From Alistipes sp. CHKCI003 (GTDB taxonomy: Bacteria; Bacteroidota; Bacteroidia; Bacteroidales; Rikenellaceae): DNA of 32,456 nucleotides. This document shows positions 24,049-32,408 of this stretch, piece after piece. The stretch spans positions 1 to 32,456 of the forward strand of contig NZ_FCNT01000099.1 in the NCBI RefSeq assembly GCF_900021155.1. Reading direction: 5' to 3'. Below the pieces are notes generated by a model. It saw only the letters and a list, made by a program, of their open reading frames with translations, was not told the origin of the DNA and did no database searches. The stretch's first letter is position 1. Every line of letters starts with the position of its first letter. A program made the position numbers and the translations under genes.

Positions 24049-25782
24049 TTAGTTCCACCCGGGGTTGTTCTCCGTGATCGAAGCGTTGGCGTCCATCTCG
24101 CTCGACGGAATCGGGAAGAGCGTGTGCTTCTGCTGACGGCCCTTGTAGATGCCGATCTCGTCGTTGCCGCCGATGGCATTCATCACATCGACATAGATGC
24201 CCCAGCGGATGAGGTCCCAGCGCCGGTCGCCTTCGCACAGGAACTCTATGGCACGCTCCTCAAGCACGCTCGACCGGAAGTCGACGATGTCGCCGATACC
24301 GCCCTGTCCGCCGAGCTCGCGGGGCGTCGCTCCGCTGCGGTTGCGCACGTCGTTGAGCGCCGCGAGCGCCTTGCCGTCCGTCGTGCCCACGGCCTCGGCA
24401 TACGCCTCGGCGTAGATCAGCACCACGTCGGCATAGCGGAGCAGCGGCCAGAACGAATCGCCCTCCTGCACGGTGCGGTCGGTGCGGTCCGCATACTTGG
24501 TCGGATAGGCCAGATAGTAGGTGTCGAACTGCGGGCAGGCATACGAGAGCCCGTCGTCGAAGGGCGGCTCCTTGTTCTCGACCTTCCGGTTCCACTCCTG
24601 CGTATTGGGATAGTACTGCGCGAAGGTGAGGTCCCACGTGCGCTGCCAGCGGTGGCGGATACCTTCCGCAACGCGCAGATCCTTGCTCTCGACCATCTTG
24701 TACCAGTGGTCGCGGCCGCCGTACCACATGCCGTCCGCTATGAGTCCGCTGCTGTTCTCGATGCCGCAGATGTGGTAGGAGAAGTACTCGCAGTAGCGTT
24801 TGTCCGAGGCGAAACCGTCGTAGTTCCACATGTATTCGCCGTTGTAACGCTCGGAGCGTTTCCAAAGCCGGTCGTAAGGCACGAGCTCATAGGCGCCGTA
24901 TTCGCCGCTCATCACCTGCCCGGCCTTTTTGTAGGCCAGCTCCCAGTACGTCTGGGGATCGAACTCCTCGTAGCCCGCAAGACGCTGTTTCCGATATTCG
25001 ATTTTCTGCGGGTCCGTATAGGCTTTGTCCGTGCCTTCGCCGCTCCACGGTTTGCCGCCGCGCACCCAGATGCGCGTCCCCTCGGGCATGGCGCCCGAAG
25101 CGATCGTGGCATAGACCTTGGCCAGCAGGCCGGCAGCCGTGCCGGCCGACACGCGGCCCTGCACGAAATCCTTGTCCGTATTCTTGTAGCACTCGGTCTG
25201 CGCATCCTCCAGCAGTTCGATGATGTAGGCATAGACCTCGCCGACCGAACTGCGCGGCACGTTGCGGTCGCCCGTTTCGCTGATCGACTCCTTGCGCAAA
25301 GGCACGGGACCGAACGCCCGCACGAGCTGGAAATAGCTCCACGCCTTGAGGAACTTCATCTCGCCGTAGATGGCTGTCCGCAGCCGGTCGTCCACGTGCT
25401 GCATCCGGCCGACTTCGTAAGCGGCGTAGTTGCAACGATGGATCAGGTTGTAGAGCCCTTCCCACATGCCGTTGATGTAGCCGTTGTTCTGGAAGTTGCC
25501 GGCACCGATGTTGCCGAAAGCCCAGTCGGGCCCCGTCAGATAGTCTTCGTCGTAGATCCAGACCATCGGGAACGTATTGCTGTTGAACAAATTGTCGCCC
25601 AACTTGCTGTAAGTGCCGATGAGCCACTGCGTGGCACCCGCATCCGAGTCCTCGATGTCGTCGGGCTGCGTGAAGTCGAAGGACTCCTCCTCCAGCCACT
25701 TCTCGCAGGAAGTGAATGCGGCGGCGAACACCGCGCCTGCGGCGAGCGCCGCGAAAATTCGTTTTATGGGATTCGTTTTCAT
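24049..25782 (-). CDS. susD: SusD/RagB family outer-membrane nutrient-binding lipoprotein
   Basis: SusD homologue of 577 residues that caps the SusC channel and binds oligosaccharides at the cell surface. The signal peptide ends in AAFTSC (C26 lipidated). The family traits are visible: the helical TPR-like N-terminal half with MWEGLYNLIHRCN and GEMKFLKAWSYFQLVRAFGPVPL, the later RYADVVLIYAEAYAE and ALAALNDVRNRSG segments, VLEERAIEFLCEGDRRWDLIRW, and the closing FPIPSSEMDANASITENNPGW. It starts 18 bases after the SusC stop, the standard order. Binding residues cannot be named from sequence; aromatic-rich loops (YLTGPDWAF, MWNYDGF) are candidates. Confidence 0.95.
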   Translation of the reverse strand: MKTNPIKRIFAALAAGAVFAAAFTSCEKWLEEESFDFTQPDDIEDSDAGATQWLIGTYSKLGDNLFNSNTFPMVWIYDEDYLTGPDWAFGNIGAGNFQNNGYINGMWEGLYNLIHRCNYAAYEVGRMQHVDDRLRTAIYGEMKFLKAWSYFQLVRAFGPVPLRKESISETGDRNVPRSSVGEVYAYIIELLEDAQTECYKNTDKDFVQGRVSAGTAAGLLAKVYATIASGAMPEGTRIWVRGGKPWSGEGTDKAYTDPQKIEYRKQRLAGYEEFDPQTYWELAYKKAGQVMSGEYGAYELVPYDRLWKRSERYNGEYMWNYDGFASDKRYCEYFSYHICGIENSSGLIADGMWYGGRDHWYKMVESKDLRVAEGIRHRWQRTWDLTFAQYYPNTQEWNRKVENKEPPFDDGLSYACPQFDTYYLAYPTKYADRTDRTVQEGDSFWPLLRYADVVLIYAEAYAEAVGTTDGKALAALNDVRNRSGATPRELGGQGGIGDIVDFRSSVLEERAIEFLCEGDRRWDLIRWGIYVDVMNAIGGNDEIGIYKGRQQKHTLFPIPSSEMDANASITENNPGWN

Positions 25783-25800
25783 TTCAGTACTTGGTTTACG

Positions 25801-28800
25801 TTAGAAAGTCAGCTTCAGACCGAACGACCAGACGCGGCTGCTGGGATAGGAGTAGAGGTCCACGCCCTGACGGGTTACGTCGCCGCCGAAGGCATTGACG
25901 TCGGGATCGTACCAGCTGTAACCCGTGATGGTGAATGCGTTCTGCACGCTGGCGTAGACGTTGAGCGACTTGATGCCCCGCCACTTGGGGAAGAACGTAT
26001 AGCCCAGACTGATGTTCTTCATCCGCAGATAGGAGCCGTCCTCGATGTAGCGGTCCGTGAATTTCCATTCGCGCTTGTAGCCCGCGGCGATGGCCTTGGG
26101 CCACTTGGCGCCGGAGGCGTTCTCGGGCGTCCAGCGCGTGTCGTACTGCTCGCGCGTGATGTTGGCGATGCCGGTCATCGAGGCGCTCGTGGAGTTGGCG
26201 ATCGTATTGGCGTTGACGATGTCGTTGCCGTAGGTGCCTTGCAGGAAGAAGCTCAGGGTGAAGTTCTTGTAGCGGAACGTATTGGTGATTCCGTAGATGA
26301 AGTCGGGGTTCGTGTCGCCGATCACGCGCTTGTCGGCATCGGTGATCTGTCCGTCGCCCGTGTAGTCGCGGTACTTGATCTCGCCGATCATGGCCTTCGC
26401 GTCGGCATCCGACACGTTGGCATACTGCGGGTCGGCGCGCACTTCGGCGAGGTTGTCGTAGAAACCGTCCTCGACGAAACCTACGATCGTGCCGATCGGA
26501 CAGCCGTTGCGCTGCACGAAGATGTTCTGGATGTTGTTGATGAAGCTGCTGGCGTACTGGTCGCCGGCCAGACCGCCGATTTCGTTGCGGTTGAACGAGA
26601 TGTTGGCGTCGATCTCCCAGCCGAAGTCCTTGCGGGCGAAAGGATGGAACACGCCCGAGATTTCGAGACCTTCGTTGGTTACGTGGCCGATGTTGGCGGC
26701 CATCGACGTATACCCCGAGTTCGACTCGATCGTTACGCGCTGCAACAGGTCGTCGGTGCGTTTATAATAATAGTCTATGACGAAGTTGACCTTGCCTTCG
26801 GCCAGCGAGATATCGAGACCCGCATCGAACTGGTCGGTGGTCTCCCACTTCAGATCCCTGTTGATGGGGCCTTTCCACGTCTGCTCCGCGAAACCCGGGA
26901 CGAGCGAACCGCCCAGCGGATAGCTCGACACCGACATGGCAGGAAGCGTCGCATAGGTGTCGATGCCCTGATTGCCCGTCTGGCCGTAGCTCAGACGCAG
27001 CTTCAGATCGTCGAACACGCCGAGACGCTCGATCCACGGCTCGGCCGACAGACGCCATGCGAGGGCCCCCGAGAAGAAGTGCGCGTACTTGTTGCCCTCG
27101 ACGAAGACGCTCGAACCGTCGGCGCGGTACGACACGGTGGCCATGTACTTGCCCTTGTACGAATAGTTGAAACGGGCCAGATTCGACTGCATGCGTTTCT
27201 TGCCGCGGCCCGACTTGAGGGGATAGGTTTTCAGACCGGCGCTCATGTCCCACATGAGCGTCATGTCCGACGGAAAGTCGTAGGCCGACTGGTTGTTGTA
27301 CTTCCAGTTCGACTCCTCGAACGTAATGCCCACCACGGCGTCGACCGTATGGTCGCCGCCGAAGGTCCGGTTGTAGGAGAGCAGCGTCTCGGAGGTGAAG
27401 CCCTGCGACCAGCTCTGGCCCTGTCCGGCCACGCCGTTGGTGGGTGCGTAGCCCTGCCGCGTGAGACGGTTGTAATACATGTTGCGATCGTTGCCCGAAT
27501 AGCTGAAGCCGATGTTCTCGCGCAGCTTGAGCCCCTTCCAGAGGTTCGCCTCGACGTAGGACGAGAGATAGACGTTGTTGGCGCGGTATTCATCGAACGC
27601 CTCGCGGACATAGACATACGGATTGGCCGCCAGCCAGTTCAGTTCGTTGTCCTCCTTGGTGTTGATCGAAGCGTCGTAAGTGGGCGGGAAGACCAGCGCC
27701 GAGTAGATCACGCCGTCGCCGCCCGAGGTCGAGGAGTTGACGAAGTTGGTTACCGAATTGGTGTAGTTGACGTTCAGTCCGGCTTCGAGCCAGTTGTAGA
27801 GTTTGCGCCAGAGATTCGAACGCACGGCATAGCGCGTATAGCCCGACCCGACGATGATGCCCTTCTGGTCGGAGTAGTTGAACGAGAGCAGATAGCCGCC
27901 TTTCGAGCCGCCGCCGTCGATGCTGAGGTTGTACTCCTGCGTGAAACCGGTCTGGAAGATGGCGTCCTGCCAGTCGGTCGATCCGACGATGTCCGTATTT
28001 CCGTACCGGTCGGTATAGACGCCCGGCCGCAGGAAGTCCTCCGGTGCGGGCGAATATTTGCCCGAACTCTGGATCAGGTTGTCGTTCTGGTCGAACGAGT
28101 AGTACCACTCGCCGCGGTAGGGAAGCTGCGCGTCGGGGTTCGAATTGAGCGTCTGCTCGTTGATGTAGCGGGCATAGGTTACGGGATCGAGCACGTCGAT
28201 CTTTTTAGCGATCTTCGAAATGCTGAAATTCGACGAGAAGGTGATGTTGCCCTTGCCCTCGCGCCCTCTTTTGGTCGTAACGATCACCACGCCGTTGGCA
28301 CCGCGCGAACCGTAGATCGCCGTCGACGAAGCATCCTTCAGCACCTCGATCGACTCGATGTCGTTGGGGTTGATGTTGGCCATCGGGTTCGAACCGGACC
28401 CCGTGCCCGAGAGGCCCGTATCGGGCGCCGAGCTGCCGCCCCCGTAGGGCAGTCCGTCGATGACGTAGAGCGGCTGGGTGTCGGTGCTGAACGAGTTGGC
28501 GCCGCGCACCTGAATGGTCAGACCTCCGCCCGGGGCGCCGTCGTTCTGGCGCACCTGCACGCCGGCGACCTTGCCCTGCAAGGCGCTGTTCACGCTCAGC
28601 GCAGGGTTTCCCTTGATGAGGTTGTCGCCCTTCACGGAGGTTACGGCGCCGGTCAGGTCGCGCTTCTTCATCGTACCGTAGCCGATGACGACCACGTCGT
28701 TGAGCGTACTGGCGTCGTCCTCCATGCGGATGTCGATCACCGTCCGGGCATTCACGGGCATCTTCTGCGCGGCCTTGCCCACGTACGTGAACGAGATCAC

Positions 28801-29004
28801 GTCGCCCTTCGAAGCCTGAATCGCATAGGCGCCCTGTGCATCGGTGCTGGTAGCCGTCGCGGTACCTACGACCATCACCGTCGCGCCGACCAGCGGCGAA
28901 CCGTCGTTGGCATCGGTTACGCGGCCCGTGATGCGGAAGGCTTGGGCCGAAGCCGAAGCCGCGCACAGCAGGCATAAAACGAATAATAGTCCGATTTTTT
29001 TCAT
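25801..29004 (-). CDS. susC: SusC/RagA family TonB-dependent transporter
   Basis: Outer-membrane beta-barrel of 1067 residues that imports oligosaccharides with TonB energy. The ATG at 29004 opens a clear signal peptide (MKKIGLLFVLCLLCAASASA). It is followed by a carboxypeptidase-regulatory-like domain (FRITGRVTDANDGSPLVGATV, ~22-100), a TonB-box region and plug (LNDVVVIGYGTMKKRDLTGAV at ~112, then the SusC signature with GANSFSTDTQPLYVIDGLPYGG), and the barrel, ending VWSFGLKLTF with a terminal phenylalanine. A longer in-phase start at 29136 has no signal sequence and is rejected. No extra N-terminal anti-sigma-interaction domain is present, so ECF-sigma control is unlikely. First gene of the operon. 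Confidence 0.96.
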   Translation of the reverse strand: MKKIGLLFVLCLLCAASASAQAFRITGRVTDANDGSPLVGATVMVVGTATATSTDAQGAYAIQASKGDVISFTYVGKAAQKMPVNARTVIDIRMEDDASTLNDVVVIGYGTMKKRDLTGAVTSVKGDNLIKGNPALSVNSALQGKVAGVQVRQNDGAPGGGLTIQVRGANSFSTDTQPLYVIDGLPYGGGSSAPDTGLSGTGSGSNPMANINPNDIESIEVLKDASSTAIYGSRGANGVVIVTTKRGREGKGNITFSSNFSISKIAKKIDVLDPVTYARYINEQTLNSNPDAQLPYRGEWYYSFDQNDNLIQSSGKYSPAPEDFLRPGVYTDRYGNTDIVGSTDWQDAIFQTGFTQEYNLSIDGGGSKGGYLLSFNYSDQKGIIVGSGYTRYAVRSNLWRKLYNWLEAGLNVNYTNSVTNFVNSSTSGGDGVIYSALVFPPTYDASINTKEDNELNWLAANPYVYVREAFDEYRANNVYLSSYVEANLWKGLKLRENIGFSYSGNDRNMYYNRLTRQGYAPTNGVAGQGQSWSQGFTSETLLSYNRTFGGDHTVDAVVGITFEESNWKYNNQSAYDFPSDMTLMWDMSAGLKTYPLKSGRGKKRMQSNLARFNYSYKGKYMATVSYRADGSSVFVEGNKYAHFFSGALAWRLSAEPWIERLGVFDDLKLRLSYGQTGNQGIDTYATLPAMSVSSYPLGGSLVPGFAEQTWKGPINRDLKWETTDQFDAGLDISLAEGKVNFVIDYYYKRTDDLLQRVTIESNSGYTSMAANIGHVTNEGLEISGVFHPFARKDFGWEIDANISFNRNEIGGLAGDQYASSFINNIQNIFVQRNGCPIGTIVGFVEDGFYDNLAEVRADPQYANVSDADAKAMIGEIKYRDYTGDGQITDADKRVIGDTNPDFIYGITNTFRYKNFTLSFFLQGTYGNDIVNANTIANSTSASMTGIANITREQYDTRWTPENASGAKWPKAIAAGYKREWKFTDRYIEDGSYLRMKNISLGYTFFPKWRGIKSLNVYASVQNAFTITGYSWYDPDVNAFGGDVTRQGVDLYSYPSSRVWSFGLKLTF

Positions 29005-29133
29005 AGATAGTGGTTTAAGTAGTTCAGTCGGTCGGATGTCGGCACCCCGCATATTCCGTATAGGTTTCTCGGCTTCGCATGCACCTCTTCCGGATGCCGT
29101 GCGCCCCCGATGCGAAGTTCGGCTTTCTGCGGA

Positions 29134-29141
29134 CAAAATTA
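29134..29141 (-). promoter_or_regulatory. -7 box of the SusC operon
   Basis: On the minus strand TAATTTTG matches TAnnTTTG exactly. The transcript would start near 29128 and have a leader of ~120 bases. No TTTG sits at -33, as expected for an activator-dependent promoter. An alternative box (TATATTTG, 29204-29211) would give a leader of ~195 bases. Confidence 0.5.
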
Positions 29142-29177
29142 CAAGGAAGATAAAGGTCCGGCCAACACTTTCATAAC

Positions 29178-29192
29178 ATAGTATGATACTAT
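29178..29192. promoter_or_regulatory. palindromic operator candidate upstream of SusC
   Basis: ATAGTAT-G-ATACTAT is a 7-bp inverted repeat around one base, centred ~57 bases before the predicted SusC start. It includes TGATACTAT, also present at 9112-9120 upstream of the GH28-GH26 gene. A regulator site, perhaps for the AraC protein at 12120, is the natural reading but is inferred. Confidence 0.45.
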
Positions 29193-29314
29193 TTTTACAT
29201 CGACAAATATACGATTATCCCTGCACAAATAACATTTTCGGCAGTGATAATAGCATCTTGAGACCTTTTATATGCCCGATCGGACGACCGAAAAAAAGAC
29301 ATTCTTAACGAATA

Positions 29315-29371
29315 AGTATCATTAAGAGTTATTATAATGCTATATTTGCACCTATATACAGGGTATTTTTG
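29315..29371 (+). promoter_or_regulatory. promoter(s) of the GH28-symporter operon
   Basis: Two perfect -7 boxes occur on the plus strand: TATATTTG at 29341-29348 and TATTTTTG at 29364-29371. The second has the same wording as the -7 box of the GH28-GH26 gene. AGTATCA at 29315-29321 is the reverse complement of the TGATACT core seen in the other two control regions. Confidence 0.5.
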
Positions 29372-29453
29372 CAGCGGGAAAGGGATTTCTCGACCGAAAC
29401 GTCCCGCCACAGGCTTCGGCCGCAACCGCAAAAACTCAAAACAACACCACCAA

Positions 29454-30965
29454 ATGAAGAGATTAGTACTTTCCATTACGCTCTGCCTCGCCGCTCTCGT
29501 CTCCCGGGCTTCGGTCTGGGACATCACCGCCTACGGCGCCGCACCCGACGGTGCGACGCTCGCCACGGCCCCGATCCAACGCGCCATCGACGACTGCCAC
29601 GCCGCAGGCGGCGGCGTGGTGCTCGTCCCCCGAGGCACCTACCTCACAGGTACGCTCAATCTGCGCTCGAACGTCGAATTCCGCATGCAGACGGGCGCCG
29701 TCCTGCGCGCCACGCTCGACCTCGCGCAGTACCAGCGCCACAACCGCGAGCTGGCCGGCATCTTCTACACCGAGCAGGCGCACAACGTCTCGATCACGGG
29801 CAACGGCCTCATCGACGGACGGGGCATGGAGTTCATGGAGCCCGGCCGGGCGAAGACGATCGGCGACGGACAGCGGCTCCGCACCCGTCAGGGGCTCGAC
29901 TTCCGCAAGGTCGCCGAAGGACTGGGCGACGGTCCGCTCTACCCGAAGGAGCGCTATCACCAGATGATCGTCTTCAGCCAGTGCACGGACGTGTCGCTCG
30001 AAGACTTCAAGTGCGTCGATTCGCCCTACTGGTGTCTGCTCGTGGTCCACTGCGACGGCGTGAAGATGCGCGGTCTGAGGATCGACAACAACCTCCTGAT
30101 CCCCAACAGCGACGGCGCCGACGTCATCTCGTCGAGCAACGTCAACATCTCCGACTGCTTCTTCAAGTGCGGCGACGACGCCCTCGTGCTGGCCGGCTAC
30201 GGCGAACACCACGGCGACCCGGGCTTCCGCGACATCCGCAAGCCGTCGAGCAACATCAACGTCTCGAACTGCATCTTCCAGTCGCGGTCGAGCGGCATCC
30301 GCATCGGCGGCCACGACCAGAACCCCATGTCGAACTACAACTTCTCGAACATCACGATCTTCGATTCGAACCGCGGCATCAACATCTCGGTGAGCGACTC
30401 CTGCTCGCTGGAGAACATGAACTTCACGAACATCCGCATCGAAACCCGTCTCCACACGGGCGACTGGTGGGGCCACGGCGAGCCGATCCACATGACGGCG
30501 ATGGTGCTCGTGCCCGAGAAACAGCATCTTGGCGTCATCCGCAACATCTTCTTCAACAACATCACCTGCGTGGGAGAAAACTCCGTGGTGATGATCGCCG
30601 ACGAGCAGACCCAGATCCGGAACGTCTGCTTCACCAATTTCGAATTCAAGCTGCGCCGCAGCGCCCTCGAAGCCGTCGCGGGCGGCAACTACGACCTGCG
30701 CCTCAACGTCGACCCCGCACGCGAACTCTACGCCGCCGACGTTCCCGCATTCTACATCGAGAACGCCGAGAACGTCTTCTTCAATCAGGGCTCGATCGTC
30801 TGGGACGGCGCCGATAGGCCCTACCACACCTACGCCGTCGACGCGCTGAAGGTGCGCAACCTGCGGCTGGAGAACATGACCGCCTCGGCGTCGCCCGCAC
30901 ACCCGAATATGCCCGCCGTGCGCACGCGCGAGTGCCGGCAGGTAGTGAACCGCATCGGCAAATAA
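29454..30965 (+). CDS. GH28-like glycosidase, exported
   Basis: Second stand-alone GH28-type beta-helix protein, 503 residues, with a signal peptide (MKRLVLSITLCLAALVSRAS) starting at the ATG at 29454; a longer in-phase frame from an upstream ATG at 29337 overlaps the promoter boxes and is rejected. It is a clear paralogue of the protein at 14539-16077: shared blocks include GGGVVLVP, YLTGTLNLRS, GMEFM, YPKERYHQMIVFS, LIPNSDG, CGDDALVLAGY, SRSSGIRIGG and RLHTGDWWGHGEPI. Like that protein it has the aspartates of NSDG and GDD but no GHG or RIK at their usual places. It lacks a lipidation cysteine, so this one is probably periplasmic while its paralogue may be surface-bound. The symporter gene follows after 30 bases. 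Confidence 0.85.
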   Translation: MKRLVLSITLCLAALVSRASVWDITAYGAAPDGATLATAPIQRAIDDCHAAGGGVVLVPRGTYLTGTLNLRSNVEFRMQTGAVLRATLDLAQYQRHNRELAGIFYTEQAHNVSITGNGLIDGRGMEFMEPGRAKTIGDGQRLRTRQGLDFRKVAEGLGDGPLYPKERYHQMIVFSQCTDVSLEDFKCVDSPYWCLLVVHCDGVKMRGLRIDNNLLIPNSDGADVISSSNVNISDCFFKCGDDALVLAGYGEHHGDPGFRDIRKPSSNINVSNCIFQSRSSGIRIGGHDQNPMSNYNFSNITIFDSNRGINISVSDSCSLENMNFTNIRIETRLHTGDWWGHGEPIHMTAMVLVPEKQHLGVIRNIFFNNITCVGENSVVMIADEQTQIRNVCFTNFEFKLRRSALEAVAGGNYDLRLNVDPARELYAADVPAFYIENAENVFFNQGSIVWDGADRPYHTYAVDALKVRNLRLENMTASASPAHPNMPAVRTRECRQVVNRIGK

Positions 30966-30995
30966 CGCAACGGGGCCCCGGCCCACCCACGCACC

Positions 30996-32372
30996 ATGGC
31001 CGCACTGAGCGAAAAAATAGGCTACGGACTGGGCGACATGTCGTCGTCGATGTTCTGGAAAATCTTCTCGTACTACCTCCCGTTCTTCTACTCCAACGTC
31101 TTCGGTCTGAGCCTCGAACATGCGGCTCTGCTGCTGCTCGTTACCAAACTATGGGACGCCGTCTCGGACCCCGTGATGGGCATCGTCGCCGACCGCACCC
31201 GGTCGCGCCGGGGCCGCTACCGCCCCTATCTGCTCTGGTTCGCCGTGCCGTTCGCCGCGGCCGGGGTGCTGACCTTCACCACCCCCGCGTGGAGCGAAGG
31301 CGCCAAGCTGGTCTGGGCCTATGCCACCTACATCGCGATGATGACCGTCTACACGGTCGTCAACGTCCCCTACGGGGCCATGCTCGGCGTCGTTACGGAC
31401 GATTCGCGCGAGCGCACCGTCTTCTCCTCCTACCGCATGTTCTTCGCCTACGGAGGCAGTTTCGTGGCTCTGGCGCTGTTCGAACCGCTCTGCCGCTTCT
31501 TCCGCGACAACATGGGGCAGACCGAACCCGCAGCGTGGCGATCGACGATCCTCGTCCTCGGCACGCTCTGCGCCCTGCTCTTCATCGCCTGCTACGCCCT
31601 CACGCGCGAACGGGTGAAACCCGCCGCGAATGCCCCCGGAGGCTCCGTCCTGCGCGACGTGAAAGCGCTCCTGACGAACGGCCCGTGGTGGATTCTGCTG
31701 GGCGCGGCGATCGCGGCCCTGCTGTTCAACTCGATCCGCGGCGGTACGGCGGCCTACTATTTCAAGGACTTCATCGGCACGGACAACGCCCTCGGCGGCA
31801 GCTGGCGCCTCACGGCGGGGCTCTTCCTCGCCGCGGGCGAAGCGGCGAACATGGCGGGCACGGTGCTCGCGGTCCCCGTCTCGCGCCGTCTGGGCAAGAA
31901 GGCGACCTACCTGTGGGCGATGATCGGCTCGGCCCTGCTGAGCGCCGCATTCTGCTACGCCCCACACGGAACTGCGGGCGCATGGTATCTGCTCGGTTTG
32001 CAGATCGTGATTTCGGCGCTGGCAGGCATGACCTTCCCGCTGCTGTGGTCGATGTATGCCGACGTGGCCGACTACTCGGAGCGGAAGCACGGCCGCAGTT
32101 CGACGGGGCTGATCTTCTCCTCGTCGTCGATGGCTCAGAAGTTCGGCGGCGCCTTCGGATCGGCGCTGATCCTCTGGCTGCTGGCCGCCTACGGCTACGA
32201 CACGCAGGAAGGAGCCTTCCAGACGCCCGAAGCGCTGACGGGCCTTCGCATGCTGATGAGCTGGATCCCGGCCGCAGCCTGCATGCTGGCGGCGCTGGCG
32301 GTCGCATGCTATCCGCTCACCGAGCGCCGGATGGAACCGATCGCCCGGGAGCTCGAACGCCGCCGCCGATAA
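30996..32372 (+). CDS. GPH/MelB-type sugar:cation symporter (MFS)
   Basis: Inner-membrane transporter of 458 residues with about twelve hydrophobic helices, of the glycoside-pentoside-hexuronide:cation symporter family. Diagnostic pieces are EKIGYGLGDMSSSMFW at the N terminus, KLWDAVSDPVMGIVADRTRSRRGRYRPYLLW (the conserved D-P-x-x-G-x-x-x-D-R-T loop), VNVPYGAMLGVVTDDSRERT, and MYADVADYSERKHGRSSTGLIFSS. It follows the GH28 gene by 30 bases in the same transcript. It probably carries mannobiose, mannosyl-glucose or a released side-chain sugar into the cytoplasm, where GH130 acts. The substrate is inferred from context; hexuronides are an alternative given the GH28 partner. Confidence 0.88.
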   Translation: MAALSEKIGYGLGDMSSSMFWKIFSYYLPFFYSNVFGLSLEHAALLLLVTKLWDAVSDPVMGIVADRTRSRRGRYRPYLLWFAVPFAAAGVLTFTTPAWSEGAKLVWAYATYIAMMTVYTVVNVPYGAMLGVVTDDSRERTVFSSYRMFFAYGGSFVALALFEPLCRFFRDNMGQTEPAAWRSTILVLGTLCALLFIACYALTRERVKPAANAPGGSVLRDVKALLTNGPWWILLGAAIAALLFNSIRGGTAAYYFKDFIGTDNALGGSWRLTAGLFLAAGEAANMAGTVLAVPVSRRLGKKATYLWAMIGSALLSAAFCYAPHGTAGAWYLLGLQIVISALAGMTFPLLWSMYADVADYSERKHGRSSTGLIFSSSSMAQKFGGAFGSALILWLLAAYGYDTQEGAFQTPEALTGLRMLMSWIPAAACMLAALAVACYPLTERRMEPIARELERRRR

Positions 32373-32408
32373 CCGCGGGCGCATCGCCGGGCGGCATCCG
32401 CCCGCGGT
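32372..32408 (+). terminator. terminator-like hairpin after the symporter
   Basis: A perfect 10-bp GC-rich stem (32372-32381 with 32399-32408) has a 17-base loop and begins at the last base of the stop codon. No T-run follows, so termination strength is uncertain. Nothing recognisable lies between it and the window end. Confidence 0.5.

Larger units (their letters stand above)
29005..29453. promoter_or_regulatory. divergent control region, SusC operon and GH28-symporter operon
   Basis: This 449-base AT-rich stretch separates the two main transcripts. It holds, left to right: a hairpin in the SusC leader (29073-29080 with 29110-29117), the SusC -7 box, a near-palindrome at 29178-29192, a second minus-strand -7-like box (TATATTTG, minus strand of 29204-29211), an AGTATCA site at 29315-29321, and two plus-strand -7 boxes. 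No gene is visible in it. Confidence 0.6.

Noticed and set aside
24124..28977. 1617-codon plus-strand frame opposite SusC and SusD
   Set aside because: It is an antisense shadow of two well-identified genes and spans their joint; its composition is repetitive V, D, R and H with no domain.
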